Assembly: GCA_027475525.1 (NCBI GenBank)
Contig: JAMWFC010000117.1
Location: 2,342,183 to 2,406,182 of the forward strand
Length of the DNA: 64,000 bases
Reading direction: 5' to 3'
Source of the DNA: Macrolepiota albuminosa
Taxonomy: Eukaryota > Basidiomycota > Agaricomycetes > Agaricales > Agaricaceae
The position numbers and the translations under genes are program-made. Shown here piece after piece: positions 9,322 through 20,619 of this stretch. A model generated the notes under the pieces. It was not told the origin of the DNA and did not search any database. It saw nothing but the letters and a program-made list of their open reading frames with translations. Each line of letters opens with the position of its first letter. Position 1 is the stretch's first letter.

Positions 9322-12300
9322 TTACGATACCAGGGCAGTAATTTCTTTAATCACATTCTGCACTCGCTCTTCCGGGAAGGCAGTCGGCAATTTTTGGATT
9401 CTTGCCACGATTCCGCCGGATTGGCCGTCGTTGAGCAGTTTTCGAGCTTTGGACGCATGGATCTAAGTCAAACATGTGAATATCTGGTAAGGAATCAGGA
9501 GTAAAGACCCACAAGATTGCCAAGCCCAACCAGCGCACGGTATGCCGCCTCAGAGTCCGTGTTTTCCGATTCCAAGATCTGGAAGGAGATGTGAGCAAGT
9601 TGATCGAGCGAAGTGGTGTATTGAGGCTTAATTACTTGAAGTACCAGTGATACCAGTTGATCAGAGAAAGCCTTCTCTACGGGTGTGCGCAGGGCAATAC
9701 ACGAAGCGCTAGAAAAGAACTCAACATCAGAAAAATGGGTCAAGGAACACAATACTGACTTAAACAAGATCGTTGCCAGAGCGACGCGGTGAGTCTTATT
9801 CAAGGAAGTGTAGGGAGCTTGACCTAAATATTCTAGAACCTGATTAACAGGAGTAAGGAACGCGAACCTCCCTGACATTGTCACTGGCTTACTTTGACGC
9901 TCCACATCCCGCTCAGAGACATCTTCCCCTGGAAGATGTTTGTCAGTGTTCGGAAGAGAAGGAGAATGTTCGTCTCCTTTGCTTTAGGTAGAGGAAGCGA
10001 CCAAGTTGAGTTCCATTCTGAAGCCGCAAATAAGGCTTCGATGAACTTTTCTTTCAAGTCTGGAACCACTTCAAATGCTTCAGGAGCGAATCCTGTCACA
10101 AGACGACTGAGATCAATGACTGCAACTATATCAGGCCCAGGATACATATTCAGAAACAGAAGACATGCCAGGGAAACGTTGCAGTGATGGCCAGCGTTCA
10201 AGGACCTGGATAATAGTCTCTACGTGCCCTGCTGCCAGGATAACAGTTGGCCGTCTTGGCGGCGTGACAGTAGCAGCATCCAGGAAGTCAAACGCCTCTT
10301 CGATCTTGATCATCTCATCAGGATACATAGCAAGACTCGAAGTTGACTATTGGATGAGTGATGAGGAGATAGCCGGAACCAAGATATAACAGGCAATATA
10401 TCCTCACTATCTCGTTCTTTAATGCTTCATCAAATTGCAGGAGCTTTCCTCGCATAGCAGAGACATTGGCTTGTTTGAATGTAATGAATTTTTCCTAACC
10501 ATCCACGTTAAGAGCTACAGGCTTCATAAAAGAACATGAACATACAACTGGAAGGATTTTGGCAGCGACAGCTGGAGTAGGAGGCTGCGGTGCGCCAGAA
10601 TACCTTGATGCACCTGTGAATGGGTCCATGTATTGAGATACATGTTCCGAGGACGGAGAGGCCGGTGTTGTTGCCGTATATCGCGATGCACCGGTATAAG
10701 GATCCTGATAACTCGATCCTGGTCCTGAAGTGGCAGACGGTACACTACGGTACCTAGAGGCCCCTTCAAAGATTCAGTACTTCATAAACCATGAAACAAA
10801 AATGCCAACGAACCTGTATATGGGTCGACATAGTCCTCACTACCGACACCAATACTGGCGCCAGCCGTGTTTTTCTCAATGAACTTGACGACTTCGTCAA
10901 TGTATGTCAGGGGGAGGTCATTTGACTCCAAAAACTTTTGGGCGGCAGAAAACGGGTTTTCTGCAAGGGTATAAAGAAATGCAAGTGCTTACTAGCTCCA
11001 ATGTTACCTGTTACATTATAGGGAAGCTTCAACGGAGGAACTCCATCTTGAATATCAACATCGAAGACATAGTCGTACTCCTTGCCTTGGTATAATTGCT
11101 TGCGTCCTTGACCGACAGCGTCGACAACATCTCCAATCTTCTGCCATGAGTTGGTAACACTGTCCCACTAAATCCAACAATGATTACGGTCCAAATTGGA
11201 GAGCATATATAATGAAAAACTACCTGATGTGCTTCAACAATGGACCCATTGTTTATCATCTTGACTTCGCCAGGCTTCTTGCCTGCGAAGGTGTTACTTT
11301 TCAAAGAAGGCGACTTATTTAAAGTCATACCTATGGAATGCAGAGCTTCCGGTCCTGGCAGATCACTCTTCTTGATATCTCCCACCTGCTGAGAGGGTAA
11401 TGCTGTATTGGCAACCTTCTCGTTGTATTCTTTCAAATCTGTTTCAGAGGCCCAGCGCTCTTTTGATGCGCTGAAGACGCGCACAACACCGTCACTACAA
11501 CCACTGACGATATCGCCGTTTGGCATCGAGGATACAGCCCAGACTGAGATGGCTGGATGAACCAGTGTTTGTATGCACTCTCCATCTAGATGAAACAATT
11601 GAGGCGGCCCTGAAAGCAAGTTATCAAGATATATACCTCGCCAAATGCGGACGGTTCGATCTTCGCCACCAGACACTATGTCCCCGGTTGGAAGAACGGA
11701 CAGACTGTAAACAAAGGATGTATGTCCGGAAATTGTGTAGACTAAATCGCCACCGAATGTCCAAACGCGTATTTCACTTTCAAAGGTTGATTCACCACAT
11801 TAGAACCAGAGTTAGGCAAGTTTACCTGTCATTCGAACAAGATGCGAAGCCAATATCGGGGACCAAGGCCAAACCTCTGACAGCATCTCGATGTCCCTCG
11901 AAAGTATGGACAGTCTTGTGTTGTTGCCAAAACTTAATCGTCTTATCCGCCGATCCTATATATCATAGTCCGTGCTCATCCCAATACGTGATTACAATGA
12001 ACATACCAGTCAAGTATCGGCCTTCATCCACTGCCAACACGGCCCATACCGATTGTTGATGACCTTTCAAGTCGTACGACAGGGTGAAATCCTTCCAAAC
12101 TTTGGCAGTTCTGGGAAATTGAGATCCAAGGATTCCGAGATAAAGTCCACTCACCTGTCCCAGGATCCCGAGATGATAATGCCACCAGGAGCAACATCTA
12201 GTGTACAGACGTTCTCAGTGTGGCCAATAAGTGAAAAGTCAGGATCATCTCGAGGAGCATCGAGGCGGAATACGTTGATGACTGTGTCCTGCCCACCAGT

Positions 12301-12636
12301 TACAGCATAACCTCGAAGTATCCTCAGTGATCGCAGCGCAAATGACTACGTCACAACCTACCTTTCGGTGCATCTGAGGTAGGGGCGAGATAAGCTACCG
12401 AGTTGACATAACGAGAACCAGCTTTGAGGACAGATGCCGGTGCGAATGTAGCATCGGGAGTTTGCTTCTGCCAGGGAATGGCGGTGGCATCACGCGACGC
12501 GGACAAGATGAGGTCGTTTGTTGGTGAACTCAGTGCACGCACCTAGGATCTGTTAGATTATCGACGCATAGAAATAAATGCAATAACAGACGTCCGACGA
12601 ATGAGCAATCAGAGATGCAGACAACTTGTAAGGCAT
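9322..12636 (-). CDS. DOA1: DOA1/UFD3/PLAA homolog (WD40-PFU-PUL ubiquitin adaptor)
   Basis: Eighteen exons reconstruct in frame to about 823 residues. Exon 1 is 12636-12592 (MPYKLSASLIAHSSD); the last is 9462-9322. An N-terminal WD40 propeller fills roughly residues 1-290 (blades such as GHTENVCTLDVAPGG, SGGEDRTVRIW). A PFU ubiquitin-binding domain follows (KKPGEVKMINNGSIVEAHQ onward, about 345-465) and a C-terminal PUL domain (about 545-820) that in yeast binds Cdc48/p97. The protein steers ubiquitinated clients of Cdc48 and keeps free ubiquitin levels up. The linker holds three near-copies of a P-F/Y-T-G-A-S-R-Y motif. One intron (donor at 10168) uses GC instead of GT; the join restores RFPVIDLSRL. 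No 77-bp duplication hits this gene, so its frame is clean. Confidence 0.92.
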
Positions 12637-13338
12637 AGTTCCCAATACGCGCAATGGAGTGTACCAGGACTAATATCGATTCAAATGCCAAAATGGATTT
12701 CTTTAACAGTACAAGATCACTTAAGCGATCGCACACGCGTCCCTCACTACCCAATTCAATCAACAGATCGCGTGTTCAGATTGCTAAATTCTATATACAA
12801 GCCTTCTCCTTCCCAAGCAGTTACAATTACAGTGCAGAAAGAATAACATAAATTCATGGTTACAATGTGCACCACTCTAACGAGCCCACACTGCCGTAGT
12901 ACGCATGCAGCCGGGAGATACGGAGGTGTAGTCTATGCCATGCACCATTACTTCATCTCCTGCGAGGGCCTCCCGATGCAGTCCGTCACCCTGTGGTAGC
13001 AGAACGTGACGAGTCAATAAACCGAGAGGGGACAAAAAAAAATTTACCCCCAACTTGAGCGAGATTATATCTGATTCATTGAATTGAGGGCAGGCGCAAT
13101 TTCGAGATAAGATTAGATGTTAAGAGGAACAAGTATTAATTACGAACTAATATTAAGTACATGCGTCATTGGAAAGTAAAAGACTGCACAGCCGACTAAC
13201 AATACAATAAAGAATGATGAAAGTAACGAAAGCTCGAAAGCAGTTGGTTTGGCAAGCAGGAGTTTCCAGAAAGCAACAATAACATCAACTTTAGAAGCAC
13301 GGATCAAAGCAATAGCCAAGTAGAGACAACCCCAGAGA
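12637..13338. other. Intergenic between DOA1 start and HOP1 stop
   Basis: About 700 bp with no supported gene. It should carry the DOA1 promoter and HOP1 3' end. A minus-strand frame at 13140-13418 only partly overlaps HOP1 in another frame and is rejected. Confidence 0.6.
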
Positions 13339-16300
13339 TCACTCCGCCAGATCCAAACCGTGTGTGACCGAGATCTTGATTTTTTTCCTTCTAGGCTTCG
13401 GAGTTCCGTCATTGTCATGTACAGGGTTGATACGTTTCAAGCCAACTTCAGAGGGCGCGATTTGAGTCTCCATCTGTGTCTGAGTATCCTCGCATGTTTC
13501 TTGAAGAGATATCCGGGGTAGATGAGAAGTCGTGGTGTTCGTAGTATCGGTACTAACGATTTTGCGAGAAGGTTTCAGCCGAGATGTCTATATGTTGTTG
13601 GAAGCATGCTCTCGATAAAAGAAGAGGACATGTACCAGTTCCGCAATTTTCAGAAGGCGCCTTTCAACAGCTGGATCTGGGTTGAAGTATTCCGTGTATT
13701 TTACACTACTCAGTGCCTCGCGATTGACGATAAAAGTTTTTGGTTGCATATTCTTCCTGGCCTTAGGTTGTTTAGCTTTAGCGTTTTCTTTTATGTTAGC
13801 ATTTTCGTTCTGTGGAAATCCGAGGTCATTAAGAACGGTTATCTGCTGGGTCAATAATCCTGTGAGTGGCCTAGGGTGAGCATACGCGACATTAAGAAAG
13901 AGTATGCGTCGACCTTCTCTTTCTAGTCTACCGATCAGACGGCGAGAAACGTCACGAGATGTGCCTCGAAAACCTTGAGGGAGAAAATAGCAAGAAGCCG
14001 TGAAAGATCCCACCATTTGCTTTCGTGAAGTCGGCTGTCACGAATGTCCCTTTAAGTGTTTCGGCAATTTTTATGGATCGCCTGAACCAGTTCATGACAA
14101 CGCATCAAAAATTGGACATTAGAAAGACTGGAAAAGCATGCCTGAAGAGAGCAAGGTCTTGAAATTTGGAAAGAATAGTAGTGTATGAGTCGGTGATTAA
14201 CGGCCAGGAATTAGCAGCTTTCAGGCGGCAAGAGAAACAATGGAATTCCGAAGGCAAGCGAGGATCGTCAACGGAATGATATCTGAAATAGAATTAGAGC
14301 TCCTGTCTCCATGCGTTGAACAGTCATTACCCCATGCACCTATATAATACGACAATGAGGACGATAAAATCAATTTCAAACGGAAAAACAAACCAAATAT
14401 GAAACCACCTCCCACAACCACCCTCACAGAAGCAACTTGAATCCTCGACCTGCAATGCAACGGTAGAAAAGATCGGGTTGAAGGAGTCGTTGAAAGAAAG
14501 GAAGAACAACCTACGTTGACGCCACAATCGCATTCAAGACCATGATCGGGGATACTCTTGCCCATGGACGAAGTGCGTCTGTAAGTAGCCCTACTTTTTT
14601 CAGTAGCTTTTACGTCTAATTCTGAACCAAACGACTGAATGGATTCCGCTTGTGTTTCCATGTCTATCATCAATAGTCAGCACGAATCAAAGTAAGGAGG
14701 TACATGGTCCCTAACCGAGGGGAGCAGTTTCGTTTAAAATAGGCTGGGTGTGCATGTCTTTGACCATATCAATATCAGTAGTATCGCTACCGTGTCTAGA
14801 AATGGCGCTCGTTATAGGAGACATGGGTGGCGAAGACCAGGTCGATTCATAACGAGATGACTGGAATATAGGGTCCACAGTAACAGTCGACGTGGAAGAC
14901 CGATTGTCAGGGCTAGGAGAAAGCAACGGGACATCTTGCGTGGACAGATCATCCACAACTTGCGTTTGTTCGACATTTGACCTTTCATCCACATTTTCAC
15001 GATTCTCAAAGGAAAAAACATTGACCATTACACAAAGCCAGGAAAAGGGGATACTTACGAGCTCGTTCAATTTAGTAGGTAACTTCTCTGAGACGCCTGT
15101 TAAATGCGCTTCTTCTATATCCATAGGTCCGCAGAGAGGTTCAATAACGCCAGTCTCATTGTTCCTGATTCCACTCGGAATCAGAGGTCCGGGGACATCA
15201 TTCGCCACTTTTTTCACGTAGGTACCGTCAGGAAGGCGCACATAATCAGGATCATCTTCTCCTTCGCCATCTGCGTCGTCCAATTCGACAGCATGGTCGC
15301 CAGACCATGCTATATTCCTCGTTATGGCATCCATAATTTGTTGTTCCACTTGTGCTGCACGTAGACCAGCCTCCTGAGCAGGGGTAAGAGCTGGTGCGGG
15401 AACCGATCGTAACGTCATTCCTCCGAAAGTGAAATTGTCAAGGGGATTATTCGCTGGGAGGTATGTAGCAATAGAAGTGACACTCAAATTGATGCTGAGG
15501 GGCAGTGAGAAGTCAAAATCTCATGCTGTCGTGATTTTAACTAACGAATGATGCCCTGTGTTAACCTTTCCTATGCTCCATTTGTCTGGCACTTCGTCCA
15601 AGTCATGGGTCATGAAGTACCATTTATCCTTGTCTTGGTCGCCCGGCTGAAAATGGGGTGGTTCGTAATCAGCTGGAGCCTTGTCAGTATAATACAACTT
15701 GAAGGTGGCGAAGCGGCGTTCTATGAATCATTTTCTAGATCGTTATGTGGCGAGACCTTCAGCACTTACTAGGCAGGACATCCATTTGTGTTGTGACAGT
15801 TATCAGGGTCTTTAGAAGAGCCTGAGGTTTGGTGAGTTAAGCCGACTCCGGAGCAACGATCTAGTTAAACGAACCTTCACGCTTTTCTTTACTTCTAATA
15901 ATGTTGGAGCCCTCCCTCTCTTGGCCGCTTCTGTGACGGGATTGTCTCCAACGTTATTCAGGGACATCTGGCGCAAATCCTCTCCCAAGGTCATGATAGG
16001 GACTGTGATACCAGTGTCCGGAGAAGTGTGATACTACTCAATCAGTTGATAAAACCTGACTCAAGACATAATTTATATCACTCTACTTGGAAATTGAATG
16101 TATAAGCTTCGACGATGCTGCCAAACACATTTAAGAATCCGTTCACCACAATATATGCGCACTTACTTATTCGGATCATTGTGATCCTATGGGGCTAAAG
16201 TGAAAACATGGAATATACCGTCATTTTATACGACTTACGAGGTAAATGGCAAATATGAAGCTCTTGAGGTATTCCTTTTGCAAAGCGTCAAAAATGCCGT

Positions 16301-16805
16301 TCTCCTGGAAAGAATTAATCGCATAAGAAAAAAGACAAGGACACTGAGAATACCAGGTAGTTCAATAGCTTGTCTCCTTCATCAGAATATCCCCGTGTCA
16401 TCGTCTGAAGGCCAATCAGTACTCAATTGAGCATATAATAGGGCCCTAACTGTGATTTTGAACCCATTTGACCCTCGGCTTTGGTTACTACTCGCAGAAG
16501 AGAAGCTAGTGTCTTCCGAGCGGCGATAGCAAATGGAATCCTCCGAGGCAACCAGATGACCTGAAATGAAAGATCAAGAAGTAGTCTCTCGTCGATACGG
16601 TTAGAATCAACTTTGGGTAAAGTTCTCTTCAGGTAACAAATCCCTTGAATTTACTTTATCAACAAATCTTCAATGGTAGAATGAGACTCGCTCACCTGAG
16701 ATACGTGATACATCCCAACCCAGCCCTGAGCATAGTTTGGATAGCGGCAAGACTCTGTGTCGCAGTGATAGACTGCACTTCCGCCCGTGTCACCTGAGCT
16801 TGCAT
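13339..16805 (-). CDS. HOP1: HOP1-type meiotic HORMA domain protein with PHD-like zinc finger
   Basis: The gene is split into about 17 short exons. It starts at ATG 16803-16805 (MQAQVTRAEVQSITATQ) and ends TGA 13339-13341. The HORMA domain covers roughly residues 10-270: TYLRDLLPEENF, RGYSDEGDKLLNYL, IVEAYTFNF, RFATFKLYYTDKAPADYEPP, WYFMTHDLDEVPDKWSIG. A Cys/His-rich PHD-like finger follows later (ECDCGVN, then CFCEGGCGRWFHIWCMGYH, FHCFSCR). The C-terminus is basic, KPRRKKIKIS, a likely nuclear signal. Hop1 coats meiotic chromosome axes and biases repair toward the homolog. One intron (donor at 14141) uses GC. Between the HORMA domain and finger is an acidic and Ser/Thr-rich linker. Exon joins follow family consensus; small errors are possible at the first three exons. 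Confidence 0.88.
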
Positions 16806-17219
16806 AGTCAAACAGAAATTGTAATGCGAATAAAGAACCTGAACAAATTTGTTCCAATGGGAAAGTTGCCAATTGCAAGAGAGTAGAGGTTATATAACTT
16901 AGATCGAACGCGACGCATTATCATGACGTCGACCATTCTGACGTAATTTATGTGAATATTTTATAGAACCGCAGGCAGGCGCAGGTTAGGAAGCTAGCGC
17001 TAAGTAAATATCAAAGGACGGCGGTAAAATTACGAACGAATATTGTCTCCTCTATGTGCTCCTCGTCGTCGCACTGGAACAACTGCAACATCAAGCACAA
17101 GTAAAGAATCGTACTCTTGGGCACGAAAAGCATACAAGCACAAACTCGGAGTCAATGGGACAGAGTGTATGCTGGCACAAGTGCTACATCATGCAGAGGC
17201 ACGAAAAACCGGCCAAACA
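16806..17219. other. Intergenic, HOP1 upstream region
   Basis: About 410 bp between the HOP1 start and the TRS23 stop. No supported gene or repeat is seen; it should hold the HOP1 promoter. Confidence 0.55.
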
Positions 17220-17781
17220 TCACGACAGTTGACCGTTGCCTATCAGAGTTGTTATACGGGCATCGAAGCCCTCGCTGCGAATGGGCATTTCGGGCGTATG
17301 AAAAGGATTCTTCATGACCGTATCCGCGTATATCTCATAGACCTTCTGCAGTGTTGCATCTGCAGATGAATCGGCCAAGGACGTAAGAAGAACGAATTTG
17401 GTACCTAATCAAGGATTGAGGAATGAAGGAGTGAATTTGAGAAACCAATGAACCAGTTGCTGTGAGGAAGATAGAAATCTTAAACGTTTCGCCCTCGATA
17501 ACTTGAGCGCCTGAGCTGGATCCCATTGGTGACAATCGACTTGTGATCGCATGGATACCATGAAGGGTTCCGGCAAGGACGAGGTATTCGTTTGAGGTCA
17601 ATTGAGCCAGTCCATCTATCAAGGTGTGAAAACGCGTACGCACGTCTAAAATCTTTACTAACCTGCGAAATTACGCTGATAAACGAGACCTCCCGCTTTA
17701 TTTATGACCTAATCAGAGAGGTGAGTCGCGATATATAAGGCTGCTACAACTCAAATTCACCCAGAGACCGTATATCGCCAT
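17220..17781 (-). CDS. TRS23: TRAPP complex subunit TRS23 / TRAPPC4
   Basis: Four exons give about 137 residues. The start is ATG 17779-17781 (MAIYGLW), then VINKAGGLVYQRNFA, then the main exon LTSNEYLVLAGTLHGIHAIT, then a last exon GTKFVLLTSLADSS to MKNPFHTPEMPIRSEGFD and a stop at 17220-17222. This is the complete longin-like fold of Trs23, without the PDZ-like insert of some homologs. Trs23 is a core subunit of the TRAPP complexes, which activate Ypt1/Rab1 on Golgi membranes. All introns are about 45-60 nt with normal gt/ag ends. The gene is head to head with the glutaminyl cyclase, with about 206 bp between the two starts. Confidence 0.92.
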
Positions 17782-17987
17782 CGTATATCTGTACCGATTC
17801 TCTCGGAGCACACGTGGACACGTCCGATCCTATCAAGTATGCGTTAACTGCTGTTGGGGGTCAAGTATCGACCTGCTCGAGCTCGCACTAAATGTAAATA
17901 TCCAAATGGAATAAATACGTGTCACAAGATCCGTCACAAAGTTGCCCGTCTTCCCTCTTCTGTCGACGACGTCGAAGGCCAGTCTAT

Positions 17988-19386
17988 ATGGCTTTGCTTC
18001 GCTTATTAGATGTGATAGTCATACTTCTTTCTCTCCCGCTCTGCGCCTATTCAACCTCTACCCTTGGGGAACGTGAACTACCTGAACTGGCCCTTGCCAG
18101 TTTAGCACAGCTAATTTCGGACCCTGATCCTGTTAAGCAACTTGATCCCTCAAATCCAGCATCACATTTGTCCAAAATCTTGATACCACGCGTATGTACG
18201 TCCAGCCTATACGTATGCATGTTCTTCTTGACCGACTAGTTCGACAGCTGGTACGGAGAATAACACAATCGTCCGCAATTACATCATTTCAACCCTAAAA
18301 GCACTGGAATGGCACATTGAAGTGGACGAATTCACAGACAAGACGCCAATTGGGGACAAGCGATTTGCGAATATCATAGCAACAAAAGACCCCTATGCAA
18401 GTCGCCGACTCATATTGTCAGCTCACTATGACAGTAAATATGGAGCGACTTATCCTGATAATCAAGTATCCTTCAACAGTATGTTACTACATTTAAACCC
18501 CTGATAATGCTCAGTTTGTAGGCGCTACGGATTCGGCTGCACCCTGTGCCATGATGCTTGACCTTGCCGAAGCCCTCAATCCCCTGCTAGATGCACGTAA
18601 ACAACGACAAGATGCTGGAGATCTTGGAGACGACGAGGATGAGGACGTCATTGATACAACACTGCAACTCGTCTTTTTTGATGGTGAAGAAGCCTTTGTG
18701 TCCTGGACTGCAACGGATTCAATCTATGGTGCCAGGCGAGCCGTTCCTACCTCTGGTGTGATTAAGTTTGCTGAGCCATTTATAGGCATTTGGCGAGCAG
18801 ATGGAGGTCTAGCTATTTGGCTCCCCACGAGAAGCGAAGGCTGATGGGCTTACAACCCACGGAACTCGATGGTATTGAACACCTTATTCTACTTGACCTG
18901 CTAGGAGCCCCTCAACCCTCAATTCGCTCTTTTTATCTTGATACTGCATGGTTATTCGATGCATTGGTCTCAGTAGAACGCAGATTAGGAGACAGCGGAG
19001 CTTTCAATTATGGCGACAATCAAGAAATGGCTCCAGGAAAATGGTCTAGCTATTTCAAGTCACGGCAAGAAGCACAAATGAACTATGGATACATTGGAGA
19101 CGATCACGTTCCTTTTCTTGAAAAAGGAGTCAGCATTTTACATCTCATTCCAGAACCTTTTCCGCGTGTCTGGCACACTCTCAAGGTGAATGATCGTTGT
19201 TACATCTTTCGCGAAGAGATAATCATGAAAGCAAAGGATGACGCTTCCGCATTGGACATCCCTACAATGAGGCGGTGGAACATTATGCTCCGAGTCTTTT
19301 TATCTGAGTACCTGCATTTACGACCGGAAGATACCCCGTCGCCTAGCATCTTGCATAGATCAATATCTGAACTTGTAAGTATTTAG
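17988..19386 (+). CDS. Glutaminyl-peptide cyclotransferase (M28 family, secreted)
   Basis: Five exons: 17988-18195, 18248-18465, 18515-18735, 18786-19185 and 19237-19386, giving about 398 residues in frame. The chosen ATG opens a hydrophobic signal peptide ([18 protein letters not shown]); an upstream in-frame ATG at 17919 would bury it. Zinc-site and active-site motifs of glutaminyl cyclases are present: SAHYDSK, VGATDSA, FFDGEEA, and DDHVPFL before [13 protein letters not shown]. The enzyme turns N-terminal Gln into pyroglutamate on secreted peptides. The intron after IYGAR starts with GC. The last exon has gtaagt four codons before the stop, so a slightly different end (SISEL then T) is possible through an ag near 19413. 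Confidence 0.9.
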
Positions 19387-19551
19387 TCCTATCCATGCTC
19401 ACAGACTTGACGCGTCATATTGCTAGTAGGGATAATATGAGGCACGCTGAAATGTATATTATACAACTACATCATGAATGACAAAGCCTACATGAATCTT
19501 TTGGAAAACAAAGTCAGCAAAAACAATACAAAGAAGAGGTGTCGAGTAGTG

Positions 19552-20407
19552 TCAAACGCGCAAGAGGTTCTTATAATGTTTGATCAACTCCGAGGCGTCG
19601 GTGGCAGCCTATGGCACATTCAAGGGTAAAAACATGAGGTATTGATATATATGCGCACCTTCTCGTTCTGTCGAGCCTCTTCGACATGTGCCCTAGCATT
19701 TCTGGAGAAGTTTCGGAGAGCTGCTTCACGCCTGGATGGATTTCTTCGCTCTACGTATTTCGTTGGATGAAGGTTGTTTAACATGAATGTATTTACTAAC
19801 GCATTTCACTGGCGGCGTTAACTTCTTTGGATCGTCGGGTAGCCAAGTCATTCACAAGCGACGGATATTCCGTTAAAAGCGATATTGACGCTTCCTATGT
19901 GTCATAAGCATTAAGGAAATACCAGAAGAATGATCAAACCTCCTGGACACGGAGCAACTGTTCATAATCGGCGAACGCCTTCTCGGGCGACAATTCTTCA
20001 TTCCTCAATTCCTGTATCCTTGTCACAGCATGTTCTCTGTGTTTTGATTCAGTCTGGAGGTAGCATCTTTGATGGTCGAATTCACAAATATGTAATGCCT
20101 GCTTTTGATACATCTTGTGCGACTTTGCGTGCCGCTGCATAAATGGCTTTCTTCTGCGTTTGAAACGCTGACGCTCTAGCAGAAGCTTTTTTTACCTGAC
20201 GTTCTAATTGAAGACCGAAGAATTGTGAAATATTAATCTCGCGTTTATGAGAGACGAACCGTGGTGTTCCTGCAGGATGGTCGATATATCACCTACGGCG
20301 TCATCATTATTCTCGGCACCTTCAGTTGACTCATTGTCACTGTCTCCTGTGCCAAATTGGATCGGGGCCATCAGACGAGGTCTTAAGCCTCTACGAGGAG
20401 GATCCAT
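19552..20407 (-). CDS. Coiled-coil protein of unknown function
   Basis: Six exons can be joined in frame from ATG 20405-20407 (MDPPRRGLRPRLMAPIQFG) to TGA at 19552-19554, about 198 residues. The N-terminus is acidic after residue 20 (GDSDNESTEGAENND). The rest is charged and helical, rich in Glu, Arg, Lys and Ala (QTQKKAIYAAARKVAQD, KHREHAVTRIQELRNEEL, RRNPSRREAALRNFSRNAR), typical of coiled coil. No catalytic motif or membrane segment is seen. I do not recognise the family. It is head to head with STT4. The exon 1 donor and the join after QD are chosen to keep frame and are the weakest points. Confidence 0.6.
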
Positions 20408-20619
20408 TGTCGTGTTTCCTATCAGAAGTTAATTACATTTTACCAAACGTCCAATGAGATAATTTACTTGGTGTTTTTACCATAGGTTGACACGCGCTGC
20501 GCAGGTGAAAGTTGGCAAAACTAAGTCGCTCTACTAATTCATAATCCACGCCCAGGTCATGTGCTTTTCACGAGGACGTTCCTGAACGCATTGTTTATCT
20601 AGCCCGTCGATTGCAAGCA

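Noticed and set aside
13140..13418. Minus-strand frame with a hydrophobic C-terminus, possible membrane protein
   Set aside because: It overlaps the last HOP1 exon in another frame; HOP1 there has a conserved order of exons and a basic tail ending at 13339.
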